In this document: one piece after another, positions 1 through 62,569 of the stretch
Layout of the letters: each line of letters starts with the position of its first letter
How positions within the stretch are numbered: the stretch's first letter is position 1
Source of the DNA: Salvator merianae
Taxonomy: Eukaryota; Chordata; Lepidosauria; Squamata; Teiidae
Reading direction: 5' to 3'
DNA: 64,000 nucleotides
NCBI GenBank assembly: GCA_003586115.2
Contig: QVOM02000042.1
Coordinates: forward strand, 33,899,721-33,963,720
The notes under the pieces: model-generated
What the model saw: only the letters and a program-made list of their open reading frames with translations
Told to the model about the DNA's origin: nothing
The model's database searches: none
Made by a program: the position numbers and the translations under genes

Positions 1-1353
1 AAAGAGTAGAACCCACCACCATGAGGACCCTGCCTCAGTTTACTGCAAAGAGTTTGATATGTCAGTGATGGAATGCACATATTCCATAAAATTTCTTATT
101 AGTTTAATCCATAGCACTCCTTTAATTGTGCAGTAAAATGAAACAGCACTGTATAAAACACTTTGGCAAGTATTAGAAAAAACCCAATGCCTTTCAGTAG
201 TCAAACACCGTTTTCGGTTGTCATTATATTTCAGCAGCTGAGCTCAGTTTAACATACTTTACTGTCCTGTTGCAAATGAAATGCCCTCCTTGTCCCTTAA
301 CCCTTTCTGCCATATGTTCCTTGTACCTGTTCTTTGTTCTTACGAAAAAGAAAGGAGAAATATGTGGAACCAAGGTAGCTGCTTACAAGATGGAATCTGG
401 TTGGAATGTGATTCATTCTACATAGGTGAGACAGGGTGGTTGTTTCAGAACAGATACAAGGAACATCAGGCAGATACCTGGCGTGATAGAAACAGATCCA
501 AACCGTGGGCCACAAGTGTTAAATATAAGCATCAAACTAGAGTGGGGCAAACTCATGCAACCGTGTTAGTAGTAGAAACAAATGCATGAAGAGGAAGCAA
601 AGTGAAGCATTGTACATTGAGCTGTTGAAACTTGACATAAAACCAAAGAAAAGAAATAGTCAAATTTATCAGTATTAAAGAGTAAGTAAGGATTAAGAGA
701 AAAGGAGAGGTAAGGAGTGTGGTCTCACTTTCAACAGTACAGTAAAAGTAAGTTAAATTGAGCTCGGCTGCTGAAAGATAACGACAGCTGAAGATGGTAT
801 TGTCTGATTTTGTACATGCTTATGAGTTTTCTGCTGTTTTATTTTATCACACAATAAAAGAGTGGTCTGGATTAAACTAATAAAAACTTCTGAATTTTAA
901 TGGCAAATACTGTAGATAGACTATTTAAGAAAGATTCCTTCCAGTTTTAAAAGATGCTTTGCTTGAACTCATGCTTCTGTGCCTTGAGTCCCAGCTGCAT
1001 TTTGAATACAGAGATCTGAAGCTTGGAAAATAAAAATTCTGCTGATCCTTATTTCACTGACTCCACAAGTCCAGTGTGACTGTTCGAGAATGCAAGCTCA
1101 GGATTACAGCCAATCTCCGATGTTTCTCAAGAGAAACTCCCATTCCGTGTACCATGGCAGAGGCAGGATACACTCATTTTTGCCCTCTTAAACCCAGACT
1201 TAGTTTCAATCCTATTGGCTACCCAGTTCCCTGCTACCTCCACAGTCCCTTTTGTGGGGCCACCATTCTTCACTAAGCATGCAGCTTTAAATTCCAGGAA
1301 GTGTAAACAACTTTGCTGTACTTTCTCTTGATATTTGCATATGTGTTTTGCAG
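1..1353 (+). other. PRXL2C intron, 3' part
   Basis: AT-rich intron sequence before the first exon seen. Apart from the Penelope-like fragment I see no coding exon; a search by eye for the preceding PRXL2C exon (TLIVIGQSS-like) found nothing, so it lies outside the window. Confidence 0.7.
350..690 (+). mobile_element. Penelope-like retroelement fragment with GIY-YIG endonuclease motif
   Basis: The frame through 404-470 reads C-DSFYIGETG followed by R-YKEHQ. This is the CxxxYIGxTG...R...EH signature of the GIY-YIG endonuclease at the C-terminus of Penelope-like retroelements. A second block in another frame near 590-675 (EALYIELLKLDIKP) fits the end of the same domain, so the copy is frameshifted and dead. 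The reverse transcriptase part is absent. A LINE or a cellular GIY-YIG gene is less likely given the intronic position and decay. Confidence 0.6.
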
Positions 1354-1459
1354 CCATTTTGTGATTTGACAGGTTATTCTCATGAGATGTATGTAGATCC
1401 TGAAAGGGAGATTTACAAAATACTTGGCATGAAAAGTGGAGAAGCATCCATTACATCAG
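1354..1459 (+). CDS. PRXL2C: PRXL2C coding exon (third from last)
   Basis: Acceptor TTTTGCAG before 1354 and donor GTAAAT from 1460. It codes for 35 residues plus one base, starting PFCDLTGYSHEM and ending GEASITS. The TGYSHE and VDPEREIYK motifs are highly conserved in PRXL2C. Confidence 0.92.
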
Positions 1460-4400
1460 GTAAATGGTGGTACCAACTAAAATTTACAGAGATCATTTTG
1501 CCAAAAGAAATAGCTACATTGAAAGATGTAGACTGCAGCATGAAAATGGCAAATCCAGCAGCCATCCCACTGCAGAGGGGCAGAAAGTGCTGTCTTATTT
1601 ATAGTTCTAGATGCTCCAAATGTCATGTCTGGTATTCATAATTACAGAATTGCATAGAATATCCTTGGTATTGGCAGATTAGTACTAAAATCTGGTATTT
1701 TCCTGCATTTCCTTCTGATAAGAAGATGAACATTTCCCAGTTTCTGCCTCCATTATTTGCACAGAAGTATCACAAATAATAAGGTATGGCTGCAAAATAA
1801 ATTTCCTTTCATATGGTGTAATCAGACAATGTTTATTTCAGCTGTCCCTTTAAGCATCCCATCTGCAGATGCCCCAAAATGTCTAACAAACAGTTGTCTG
1901 AATATACGACTAAAGATTTATCTTATTTTGCCATACTTTGCACTCTATATTCACCTCCAAATCAAGCAACACTTATACCGACTATGAGTGCTACCCACTA
2001 ACTGGCCACTCAGTGAGAAACCCTGTCTCTTTGCTTATGTAATTTCCTGCCCAACCCGGCTTGAAGAAAGAGATGCCTTCAGAGCTATGAAATTCTGAAT
2101 ATTGAAAAGGCGTCCTTTCTGGGGTTTCAAGATGTGGTAAGGCAGATGCAGGGAAAAAAATGTCTGTTGTTACAAATGCAACTTCGTCCAGAGGGCACCT
2201 CTTTAAGTGTGTCTGATTGCACCCATAGAGAGGACCATCCAGGTCAATATATCAATAACAAAAATAATTTATCTGTGACTCAGAATCTAATGCACAGCAA
2301 CACCAAGTTCTGTTGTATTAATGTATTATGGCATAAGCTTTTGTTGGATTTGTCAGTTTTCAAATATGTTAACAGACATGTTGTTAAGGGATAAAATATA
2401 AAGGATAGAGTGAGATGGCAATAGAGTGCAAAAAGTATAACCTATGGCAATCCAACTGGAGCTTAAATGTGTGCAAAACAGCAGTAACTATTAACAATGA
2501 AGTGCCTGTAGTAAATATTGGGTGTTTGCACACTTACCACAATAGAACAGACTAATTAGTCGTTCCATCGTAGTAATTTACCACGCAGCATGGACACTGT
2601 CAGCCCTGCATGATTGGAAACCACATCAGAAGCCAGCTACCAGCATTTGCGGTGTGAATGCCAGCAGCCATGCCCAGTCCCTGCCATGGCAGCGGCCGGG
2701 AAGCAGCAGGATGCAGCCATGGCAACTAGTAGGCCCATACAGCTGATTGGGTCTGTGCAATTGGGCCATGCCATACCCAGTCGGGCCACGCAGTGCCGGA
2801 TTGGGCCACGCAATGCCGGATCAGATTGCGCGATGCCCCAATCCGGCTGCGTGATGCCAGATTGGGCATCCCGTGGCCCGATCCAGCATTGTACAGCCTG
2901 ATCCGGCATTGTGCAGGCCTGATTGTGCAGGCCCAGTTGGGTCCAATTGCCTGATTATGGATGCGTGCTTGGGTGATTGCACCGGCCTGGGCTCTTCATG
3001 ACCAGGTAGGTGCAAACGCACCTTACCAGAAGAGACTATCACATTCCCAAACAGCAGTCCAGTCTGTGCCTTATTTCTCCTTTCATGTAGCAGCCTCTGC
3101 ATTAGGACACGGGGAAAGAATGGTGGAGCAGTATAATCCCTAAACATTTTACCTTTGGTTGACAGATCCAGGATTTCATAAACCATGGCGCAATCCATGT
3201 TCAGGCAGATGAAAGCAAAACTTTCAGTCACACTATTACTTTGACTCCTTCACCCCTGAGGTTCTACTCCACGGGGTTGCACTGTTACTTTATTTTCCTA
3301 CCCATTCATTGCATATCTCTCACTTTCCACACATGATACTCCATATGTGTTCCGTATCTCAATACCCAAAAGGTTTTTTTAATATTCCTAGCTACCAGAA
3401 AGATCACTGGTAACCTCCATCAGCAGCAATCCTAATGTGAACACCAACTGCACTGTGGAGAGTTTTCAGCAGACACTAAGGACCTTTCTGCACTGGCTTG
3501 TATACTCATTGAGTGCAAGCACTAGCTCACTTCTGGGTCTCTCTTCTGGGCCTCTCTCTTCCAAACTCTGGAGTGGAAGAGAGAGGCCACGCCCCTTGCT
3601 AGCATGCTTCATCCACCCTGGACGCAGGGTAGCCCCATCTAAGCAGCCCAAAATCGCCACCTAGACCAGAACAGTGATAGACCTATTTAAACAAGTCTAC
3701 TGCTATCTTTCTCCCAAGTAAAGTGGCCCAGGGAGGCATGTGAATGGATGCACACCTCCCTGTTTTGGTTTAGCAGAGGGATCCATTTTGGTAGTCGACC
3801 AAATTGTGCCACCAAAATGGATCCCCCTAGAGCTCCAAGGCCAGAAACTTTCATTCCTGGTTGCTGGAGCCCTCACAGCAGGCTCCAAAGCTTGCACGAG
3901 CTTCAGGGCGGCACTGGGGCTGTCCTGGAACACCCATCCAAAGTGCAGACAGCGTTGTTCCTGGGCAGCTGGACTTCTCCAGCAGGGAACTGTTCCTGTG
4001 GGAACAATTCTAGCCTTCGCAAATGCAGAAATGGCCTAAAATAGTTTATCCCTAAACACATTTACTCCCACTTAGGTTTATTGATTTTTCGTGGATAGAT
4101 TCCAGGCAACAGGGCATAGGATTGGAGCCAAATATGCATGTACTGCCAACAAGGGCAAAGTAAAGTTTCCATAATAAATTCCATTTCTGTGTTGTATTTT
4201 TTCAGCACAGAGCCCTCATGTAAAATCCAGCTTACTTCTGGGAAGCATTAAGAGTATGTGGAGAGCAATGACCAGTCCTGCCTTTGATTTCCAAGGCGAT
4301 CCAGCTCAACAGGGAGGTACTTTAATTTTAGGGCCAGGTATGATTATTTGCTCATATTGACTTTTTCCTTGGGTGCACTGCATGATTGCTTCCTTCTCCG

Positions 4401-5361
4401 GGCTGTCTCTCTCAGGCTTGCTATTAAATTGTTTGTTTGTTTATTGATTTGATACTGCCTTATGCCATATCCCCAAGGTGGTAAACAAAAATAAAATTGC
4501 TATCTTATGATAAAATGAAAAACAATAAAAATTATCAAACAATAACAATAACTGTACCGCAGTTACAGTAATCTCTGTCACCAAACACCAGTACAGAACT
4601 GTGGTCTTTTACCAAGTGTCAGAAGGTGGTTAATTATAGTTACCTGGCATATCTCTATGAGACCATTCCATAGCCTTGGGGCCACCATTGATAAGGTCTT
4701 CCTCCTAGGTTCTGCTGCACGCACTTCTTTGAATGATGGAACTACAAGGAGAACCTCCCTAGCAGATCTCTACACCTAGGCAGGTGTGTAAGGGAGGAAG
4801 TGTTCTTTCAGATACAGTGGTCCCAGTCATTCAGGGCTTTAAAAGTCAATATCAATATCCTGAGTTCGATCTGGAAGTGGAGTAGCAGCCAATACAACTC
4901 TTTAAGCTAAATGATGCCCTTGTATTACAAAAGTAGAAAAGTGATTCTGCTGATCCTGTATTTCTTATATCTTATGATGGGGCAAAGGCTTTGCTGTCTG
5001 CTTTTAAAATCAACAGTAATTATATATGTATAGTTTGGGGAACCTGTGACAGTTTGGGTATTTTTGGAGTGTATCTCACATTATCTCTAATCACCGGCCA
5101 TGTTGGCTGTGGCTGATGGAAGTTTTGAGTACAACAACATGTTGGGGAGGGACCAGATGTTTGTGCTAGAAAGCATAGTGAGACTAAAAACAACACACAG
5201 TGCTTAATGGCGCCATTTTTCAATTTATTGCAGGTAATGAAATCCACTTTGTGCACTTAGACAAGAGCCGGTTGGATCACGCTCCCATTAACACTGTGTT
5301 ACAGTTTGCTGGAGTACGAGGAGTAAACTTCACAAATAAGTCCCAGATTATTGATGTGTGA
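1354..5361 (+). CDS. PRXL2C: PRXL2C (AAED1), peroxiredoxin-like 2C, 3' half (last three coding exons)
   Basis: Partial gene; the 5' exons lie before the window. Coding exons are 1354-1459, 4206-4337 and 5234-5361 (TGA at 5359-5361), joined in phase 1 both times with canonical AG/GT borders. The peptides match the C-terminal half of vertebrate PRXL2C: PFCDLTGYSHEMYVDPERE, then FDFQGDPAQQGGTLILGPG, then LDHAPINTVLQFAGV and an end in IIDV. The family is a thioredoxin-fold, AhpC/TSA-related protein of the PRXL2 group; the CxxC-containing N-terminal half is not in this window, so redox residues cannot be judged. In human the gene sits directly upstream of CDC14B on the same strand, and the same order is seen here. 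No frameshift or stop interrupts these exons. Family assignment is firm; a redox role is inferred from the family. Confidence 0.93.
2741..2960. repeat. GC-rich degenerate minisatellite
   Basis: About ten imperfect units around GATTGGGCCACGCAATGCCG, some reversed or shortened (GATCCGGCATTGTGCAG). Both strands stay open here, which explains several long but meaningless ORFs. It is CpG-rich against an AT-rich intron. Confidence 0.7.
3480..4036. mobile_element. Non-autonomous DNA transposon, GGCCTTTCTGCAC family (copy A)
   Basis: The left end GGACCTTTCTGCAC is mirrored by the right end TGCAGAAATGGCC, and TAA flanks both sides (3477-3479, 4037-4039). The interior carries family blocks such as CCAAAATGGATCCCC and CTCCAAAGCTTGCACGAGC, which recur in the copies at 13.8, 15.2, 18.1, 42.7, 45.9 and 59.3 kb. 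No transposase is coded. A 3-bp TWA duplication suggests PIF/Harbinger, but this is inference. Confidence 0.65.
4206..4337 (+). CDS. PRXL2C: PRXL2C coding exon (second from last)
   Basis: Acceptor TTTTTTCAG before 4206 and donor GTATGA from 4338. Reading continues in phase 1 as QSPHVKSSLLLGSIKSMWRA and then DFQGDPAQQGGT, both diagnostic of PRXL2C. Confidence 0.93.
4338..5233 (+). other. PRXL2C last intron with dispersed repeat (about 4430-4920)
   Basis: From 4430 an A/T-rich tail (TTTATTGATTTGATACTGCC, AATAAAATTGC) leads into a block with CCATAGCCTTGGGGCC, then GAGGAAGTGTTCTTTCAGATA and CATTCAGGGCTTTAAAAGTC. The same order of blocks is found at 6510-6870 and 23340-23740, so it is an interspersed family, probably LINE-derived in antisense. 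Confidence 0.6.
5234..5361 (+). CDS. PRXL2C: PRXL2C last coding exon
   Basis: Acceptor TTATTGCAG before 5234; phase 1. It codes NEIHFVHLDKSRLDHAPIN, then GVRGVNFTNKSQIIDV and TGA. The end aligns with the known C-terminus of the family. Confidence 0.93.
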
Positions 5362-5800
5362 AGGAGAGAACCCTAGAAGTGGAATGATAGGAGGCAACAG
5401 TCTAATCCAGCAAATCATTAGGGTGAGTTTACTATAACATTGCTAATTGGAAGACCTTTGACGATGGAATCCAGAGGTTTTCAAGAAGAGTAACGACCTC
5501 ATAGTTGAAATGTGGTTCAAGGAAGAAGTACTTAGGCTGTGCTACATGTAAACCCCCCCCCCCCAAAAAAAAGCATTTAAATCAAAAAATGCTCCAAATA
5601 TCATAATCAGAAAGAATTTATTAAATGTATATTTTGCAGACAGTTCAGCCTTTTACTAGTTTCTGGGAAACAAATCATGTTCTTGCTTCTACCATCCAAA
5701 AATGTTAATCCTCATTAGTACAGGTGAAAAACATGCAGCATTTATAAATTTTATATGTTTAAACGATCTAAGATCACAATAAAGATTAACGGCAGTGGTG
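5362..5800 (+). terminator. PRXL2C: PRXL2C 3' UTR with poly(A) signal
   Basis: The 3' UTR follows the stop at 5361. AATAAA lies at 5778-5783 and is followed within 30 bases by a GT-rich stretch (5793-5815), the usual cleavage-site arrangement. A second AATAAA at 7799-7804 could end a longer transcript. Which one is used cannot be told from the sequence. Confidence 0.6.
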
Positions 5801-6509
5801 ATGGTGCTGTCTTATGTCCCTTTATTTTTGATTCCATACATAGTGTTGGCCTGATTTCTACAAGGACTTTTCCTGGGGTTTGTGTCCTAAAATTGTAAAA
5901 CTGTACTATATAATCATAGTTTCCAAACTGCATACAAAGAATATATCTACACATTCACTTGGGCTGGAGTACAAAGTTACCCCATGAGTATTGATGTGTG
6001 TGGATGAAATCTTTTTTGTACAATTTAAATAAGAACACGAGTTCTTACTCTATAAAATGCTTCTAGGAATGTAATTCTCAGAATAACATGACCATAATAG
6101 AGAAAAATCTGCATTCCTCTTCAAGTATATCAACATACGACGTGTTCAGATGTGAAGGTTTTTCAGAAGTCCACAATTGCACAAGATGGTGCTTTTCACC
6201 CCATCGCTGCAGAATTACCTATACTGTACCATAATAGCTCAGCTGTTGCAAAATATCTGTGCAGTTTAGTACTAAAGAATGAAGCATCAACGAAGCCACA
6301 GATTTTTTAGTAAACAAAAGAAAAGAAGCAGTTACAGAATGAAGGTACAGAGACCAGGCGCAGATTGACACTTCTCTGCACGTGCAGCAAGGGGGGCACA
6401 CACTCAGACAGTACTGGAGCCATCAAAGCATGTTTCCCTCAGACAAGGCATTTCAAAATATATCCTTTCATTTTTTCTGTGCTAAGGATTGCGTGCTGCT
6501 CCGTCAGCA

Positions 6510-6870
6510 TCATTTATTGATTTAATTCAAAACTGTATATCTCATCCCTCACCCAAAGGTCTCAGCACGGGTCACAGAAAACATATAAAACAAAATAAAA
6601 ATGTAGTACTCTCCCACCACGGAGGACAACACTAGGAGAGAGCTTAAACATCAGAGCCCTGGTGTACCTCAGCAGGAAGGCTGTTCCAAAGCCTGGGGAC
6701 CACCACAAAAAATGGCCCTTTCAAGTTTGGGTGAGGAACCAGCCATCCAGGAGCAATCCAGACACTCCTGGTAAGCGTGTGGACTGCTAGAAAGTGTGGA
6801 GTTGCCCAGTGCAGACAGAGCGATTCAGCAAGCAACCTGGATCGTTTCACCATCAAACTGCGAACAGACC
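6510..6870 (-). repeat. Antisense LINE-derived dispersed repeat
   Basis: Starts with TTTATTGATTTAATTCAAAA and CTCACCCAAAGGTCTCAGC, then AAAACATATAAAACAAAAT, then GGCTGTTCCAAAGCCTGGGG and ACCACCACAAAAAATGGCCC. This is the same block order as at 4430-4920 and 23340-23740. Confidence 0.6.
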
Positions 6871-9180
6871 CTAAGTTAGCACCAAAGATCCTTGTACTGT
6901 AGGTTGCTGGTCCTCTGATACTTTCTGGATTATTATTGTTGTGGTGGTGGTTGTGGTTGTTATATTATGATGATTATTATCCTGTAGTGGACTATGCAAA
7001 CAACGCCTCTGAAACATCTGCTGCTTCGTAGCCTTGGAATGTGCATAGAACTATCAGAAACTTTGGCATCATTGGTTACATTTTTAAAAAATTGTACATG
7101 TACATTTATATCATATTCTCTCACGTACACACATATGTGAAATATGCACAAATATAGTTTGTTCTATACTTATTTGACCTTTATTTCTATGTGGGTGAAT
7201 ATAGACTCAAACGTGACCCACATCCACACTCTAGTGTTCTGCCCTGCACTTGCTACTAATGGCTCCAGGAAAGTTTAGGTGCGAACTCCACAGGTCCCGA
7301 GGCTGGCAGAAATACAAGAAAGCTAGAGTAGTCTACTGAACATGCTTAGTGATCACGGAATGCTTACTGCTGGAGAAATGGAAAAGGGAGAAGGGATGGA
7401 ATGAAATATCCTAAAAAAAGGTTACATTCTTCATGCCCCCAATTTACCCAACAACCCTGGCCAATGGATGGGGGGGCATAACCCATATAGACCTGCTACG
7501 TTATTAAGATCATATAGTAAAGCACATCTTATTGTTCTGTCACCCTTACAGATTCAGGGGGTGTAATACCGTACCAGGCTGTAAGTGCAAACCCAGTCAT
7601 AATCATCCTTGACAAAGTGAGAAAGGGTTTAGTATCTTTGTAGTTACCGTCAATGGACACAGACATGCATTTGAATGGTACATATGAATTTTACAGACTC
7701 TGTCACTTGTATTATTATGATATTCAGCCTCTGCTACCTATGGCTTTGTTTTCCTTCTGTTCACAAATGTGATAAAGAAAACACATTTCATGAAATCCAA
7801 TAAACATCGGCCACACAATACTCCTTTTTCTTTTTTGTTGTAACGAACACAGCTATTGTTGTCATATTTTTAAACAATCTAAACAATGACATTTGAACAT
7901 TAGCATTTTTCTATCCAGCAGATGGCAGACATATCTAAAAAGAAACAAAAGTACAGCATAAAGATGTGTATATGTTGAATTGCTCAAGACAAAGAGCCAT
8001 AAGCTGCTAATGTTCGAAATGTAACCCTTCCCTTGCATGGAAATTATGAAGCTGATTTCTCAGGCTGTGTTTATATCTAGTGCACACAGATCTTCCTTAT
8101 GTTCATAGCATTTAATGCAATAATTTACAATAAGGGCTTAACTAAGAAAATATTGTAATCCACAATGTTTTTAGCAAAAGAAGGCATTGCTTCTCTTAGA
8201 GCTGCACTCATTTTCCCACTCTTATTCATCCTGCAGAATTTTTCATTCACTTAAGCTTCTTGTTTTAAAAGTAGATTCACTGATTCATATACATACAAAG
8301 TATTTTAATAAATGTGCTTCACCTTTTTTTTCATATATTTTTAAATCAATCCAGTGTGAGCTGAAAAATAGCCTCACTGTGCCCATTAAAGCCCATTCAT
8401 TCTCTGGTACACAATTCAAAAATAAGGCAGGCACCATAAAACCAAAGTAAAGATCTACTATTTATTTAGTTGTTTGCTGTAAGGTGTAATGAAACTTCAT
8501 GTGAAATAACAAAAGTATCCCAAGTTCTGTTCACAAATTTGCTCATCGCTAGCAGTTTCCTACTATGACAACCAGCCCACTAGTTAAAATGCCACCTAGA
8601 ACTTCACATTGGAAGTTGTTATTCTGATGTTTCATTTTTAAAAAATCCTATTGTATGGACTTCCCACCTGCAGATGGTCTGGTTTATCAATGCTGCTGTC
8701 TCCCAATCAAGAGCTGTGGGCTGCTGAATTCCTTACAAACTTCAATATTTTTGCAGTTCTAGACAGGCAACGCAAACTGGCTACTTGTTTCCTTAGATCA
8801 GGCCTGCAGGCCTGACGTTGTTTGTACTGATGAAAATTGTGCACTCAAAGGTGGGATTTATTACATCAAGTGTGCTGTAATCATGGGAAAGGATGGAGTG
8901 ACCTGTGACCAAGCTGTAAAAAACGAAGGTGTCTCTAAGATCTGAAACCGGAAGACAGGCTTATTTATATTTTCCAGTGGATGAATTAGAATAGCAGGCT
9001 CCATCCCATGAGATTGTGACTGCCACATAGGATAGAATCTGCTTTGATGCCACATTGCTGTCTGTCAGCTATCTCTGCCCTAATTTCTCACCTTGCAGAG
9101 GTGCTGATTACCTTTTCCTCTGGCATATTTTGCCTGTGTGGCTCTCCCACACTGGTGAACTGTCCTCGTACCTGTAAAAT

Positions 9181-9490
9181 AAAACATGATAACTCCCATT
9201 AAACATACTGCAGTCACTTGGAGCAAGGCCCTCTTAGTGGTGGTGCCCACCCTTTGGAATACTCTCCCCTATGACATTCAGGAGACGATTTCTCTTTTGT
9301 CATTTAGGCAACTGTTAAAAGTGTTTCTCTTCACTCAAGCCTTCCCTGTGTGAATGGTTGTCTGTCCTACACACTAATAATTTTAAGAATTGTATTTGTG
9401 CATTGGTTTATATGTTTTTAATTGTTTTAACTGTTGTTTTTAAATGCCTTTCTGAACTGCATTGAGATTTATTGAGAAATAAATCACGCT
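9181..9490 (+). repeat. LINE 3'-end fragment (CR1/L2-like)
   Basis: The segment CCACCCTTTGGAATACTCTC resembles the 'LWNxLP' end of a LINE reverse transcriptase ORF. It is followed by TGAACTGCATTGAGATTTATTGAGAAATAAATC, a degraded LINE 3' tail with AATAAA-like units. Confidence 0.5.
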
Positions 9491-10429
9491 TCCTTACTCC
9501 AGCCTTCAGCCTACCAACTGCAGAAGTGACCGTAGGTATGAGCTTGCAATGGTGGTGTGCCCACCATGCTGCTCAACCCTCTGAAGGGTATGAAGCAGCC
9601 AAGCAGGAAACCTGAAGTTCCATCTGATTGCCCTTCTGCCCTTACACACCATCTAAGTGTGCTGTTCACAAATGATCGAGTGTGGATTAAAACAAGAGAA
9701 AACATGACTTAGAGAAGGGGTGTGTATAATTTATAAAATTCCCCTCAACCAGATTTGAAGTTTCTTGAAAATTCAAATATATGTTTGTCTTTATAGCCTG
9801 CCTTTCTAGTTCTAGGGAGTCCAAGGCAGCTGCTGACCTTTATTTATTATTTGAATTTCTTTCCTGCCCCATACCCGCGAAGGTCTCTGGGCGGGTTACA
9901 TCCATCATAAAAACAAAGTATAAAATGAAACAATGTTTCAAATGTTGAAAACAATAACAGTGCCTGAAAGAGCCAAAGGTGCCGGTTAAATAGGTGCCGT
10001 CTCATCCTTTGCGTCTTCATTTTATCTTCACAGGAGACAGGCCGAGAGTCATTGCACTTCCTTGGCCAAAAGTGGGATCTGAAGAGCCCTCGCCTCGACC
10101 TCCCATGTCCTAGTCCAATAGTCTATCCGTGCTTCCCATTCCGAAAATCCCTCTCTGTACGAGCTTGTGCGTCTTTTGTAAAGAGGCAAAACAGATTTCA
10201 AAACTGTGAGGAGGAGAGGCGCTTCCAGGCTCGCGCAGTGGCACAGTTTTTCCAAACCGCCGTAAAAAGCTCGCCATTAACCGCGAATCCTTCTGTGTTT
10301 CCCATATTCTGATCTCAAGCCCAACAACAGCTTTCTAACTAGGATGCTGCTACACGTGGAAGGACTCGATTGAAAACAAGCTGTCACGGAATCGGGCGGA
10401 GGCAGGCAGGGTCCCTGCAGTTTTTCGCA

Positions 10430-10796
10430 GGCAGTGAGCGGGGACCGAGCGCTTGAGCTCTCTTGCCCCCTGCTTGCGCGTGACGTTTAAGTGTACCACT
10501 ATGACATCACTCCGATCGAGGGTGGGCGATTGTGACGTCACGTCTTGTCCGGGCCAATGGGAAGCCAGCGGGGGGAGGGGGCGACCGAATGAGGAGGGAG
10601 CGGTGGCTGAGAGCGGGAGCGGCGGCGGCAAGTGGCAGGTTGGGATTAGGCAGCAGGGGCGGCGCTTGGGGAAGCGACCGCATCTTCCCTCCTCCTGTTT
10701 CCCTTGGGCTGCTTAAGCCCCCAGCGGGGGGAAAGCGGAGGGGATGAGCCCGGGGGCCCTGCAGCCGCCGCCTCCTCCTCCTCTGCCGCCGCCGCC
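10430..10796 (+). promoter_or_regulatory. CDC14B: CDC14B CpG-island promoter with CRE cluster and CCAAT box
   Basis: GC- and CpG-rich, TATA-less sequence before the start codon. It holds a perfect palindromic CRE TGACGTCA at 10533-10540, a half site TGACGT at 10481-10486, the variant TGACATCA at 10502-10509 and a CCAAT box at 10554-10558. The cluster within 80 bases suggests CREB/ATF control; that is inference from motifs. The transcription start is not visible but probably lies between 10560 and 10740. Confidence 0.7.

Positions 10797-10800
<4 letters not shown>
10744..10800 (+). CDS. Proline-rich upstream ORF overlapping the CDC14B start codon
   Basis: ATG at 10744 reads MSPGALQPPPPPPLPPPP and stops with TGA at 10798-10800, which overlaps the CDC14B ATG (10797-10799) as ATGA. 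It is 18 codons, ten of the last eleven being proline. It is only translated if transcription starts upstream of 10744. Overlap of this kind allows termination and re-initiation or blocks the main start; whether it acts is unknown. Confidence 0.5.

Positions 10801-62569
<51,769 letters not shown>

Larger units (their letters stand above)
1460..4205 (+). other. PRXL2C intron
   Basis: Holds a GC-rich tandem stretch (2741-2960) and an inverted-repeat DNA transposon (3480-4036). The remainder shows nothing recognisable. Confidence 0.7.
5801..10430. other. Intergenic region between PRXL2C and CDC14B
   Basis: No exon is recognisable. It contains an antisense LINE-type dispersed repeat (6510-6870), a TTG/GGT/ATT-rich low-complexity run (6931-6984), a sense LINE-like 3' end (9181-9490) and another LINE tail (9780-9975). 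The stretch 6985-9170 shows nothing I can name. Confidence 0.6.

Noticed and set aside
3740..4044. Two overlapping frames of about 100 codons
   Set aside because: They lie inside the DNA transposon copy A; similar frames appear in other copies without conserved protein.
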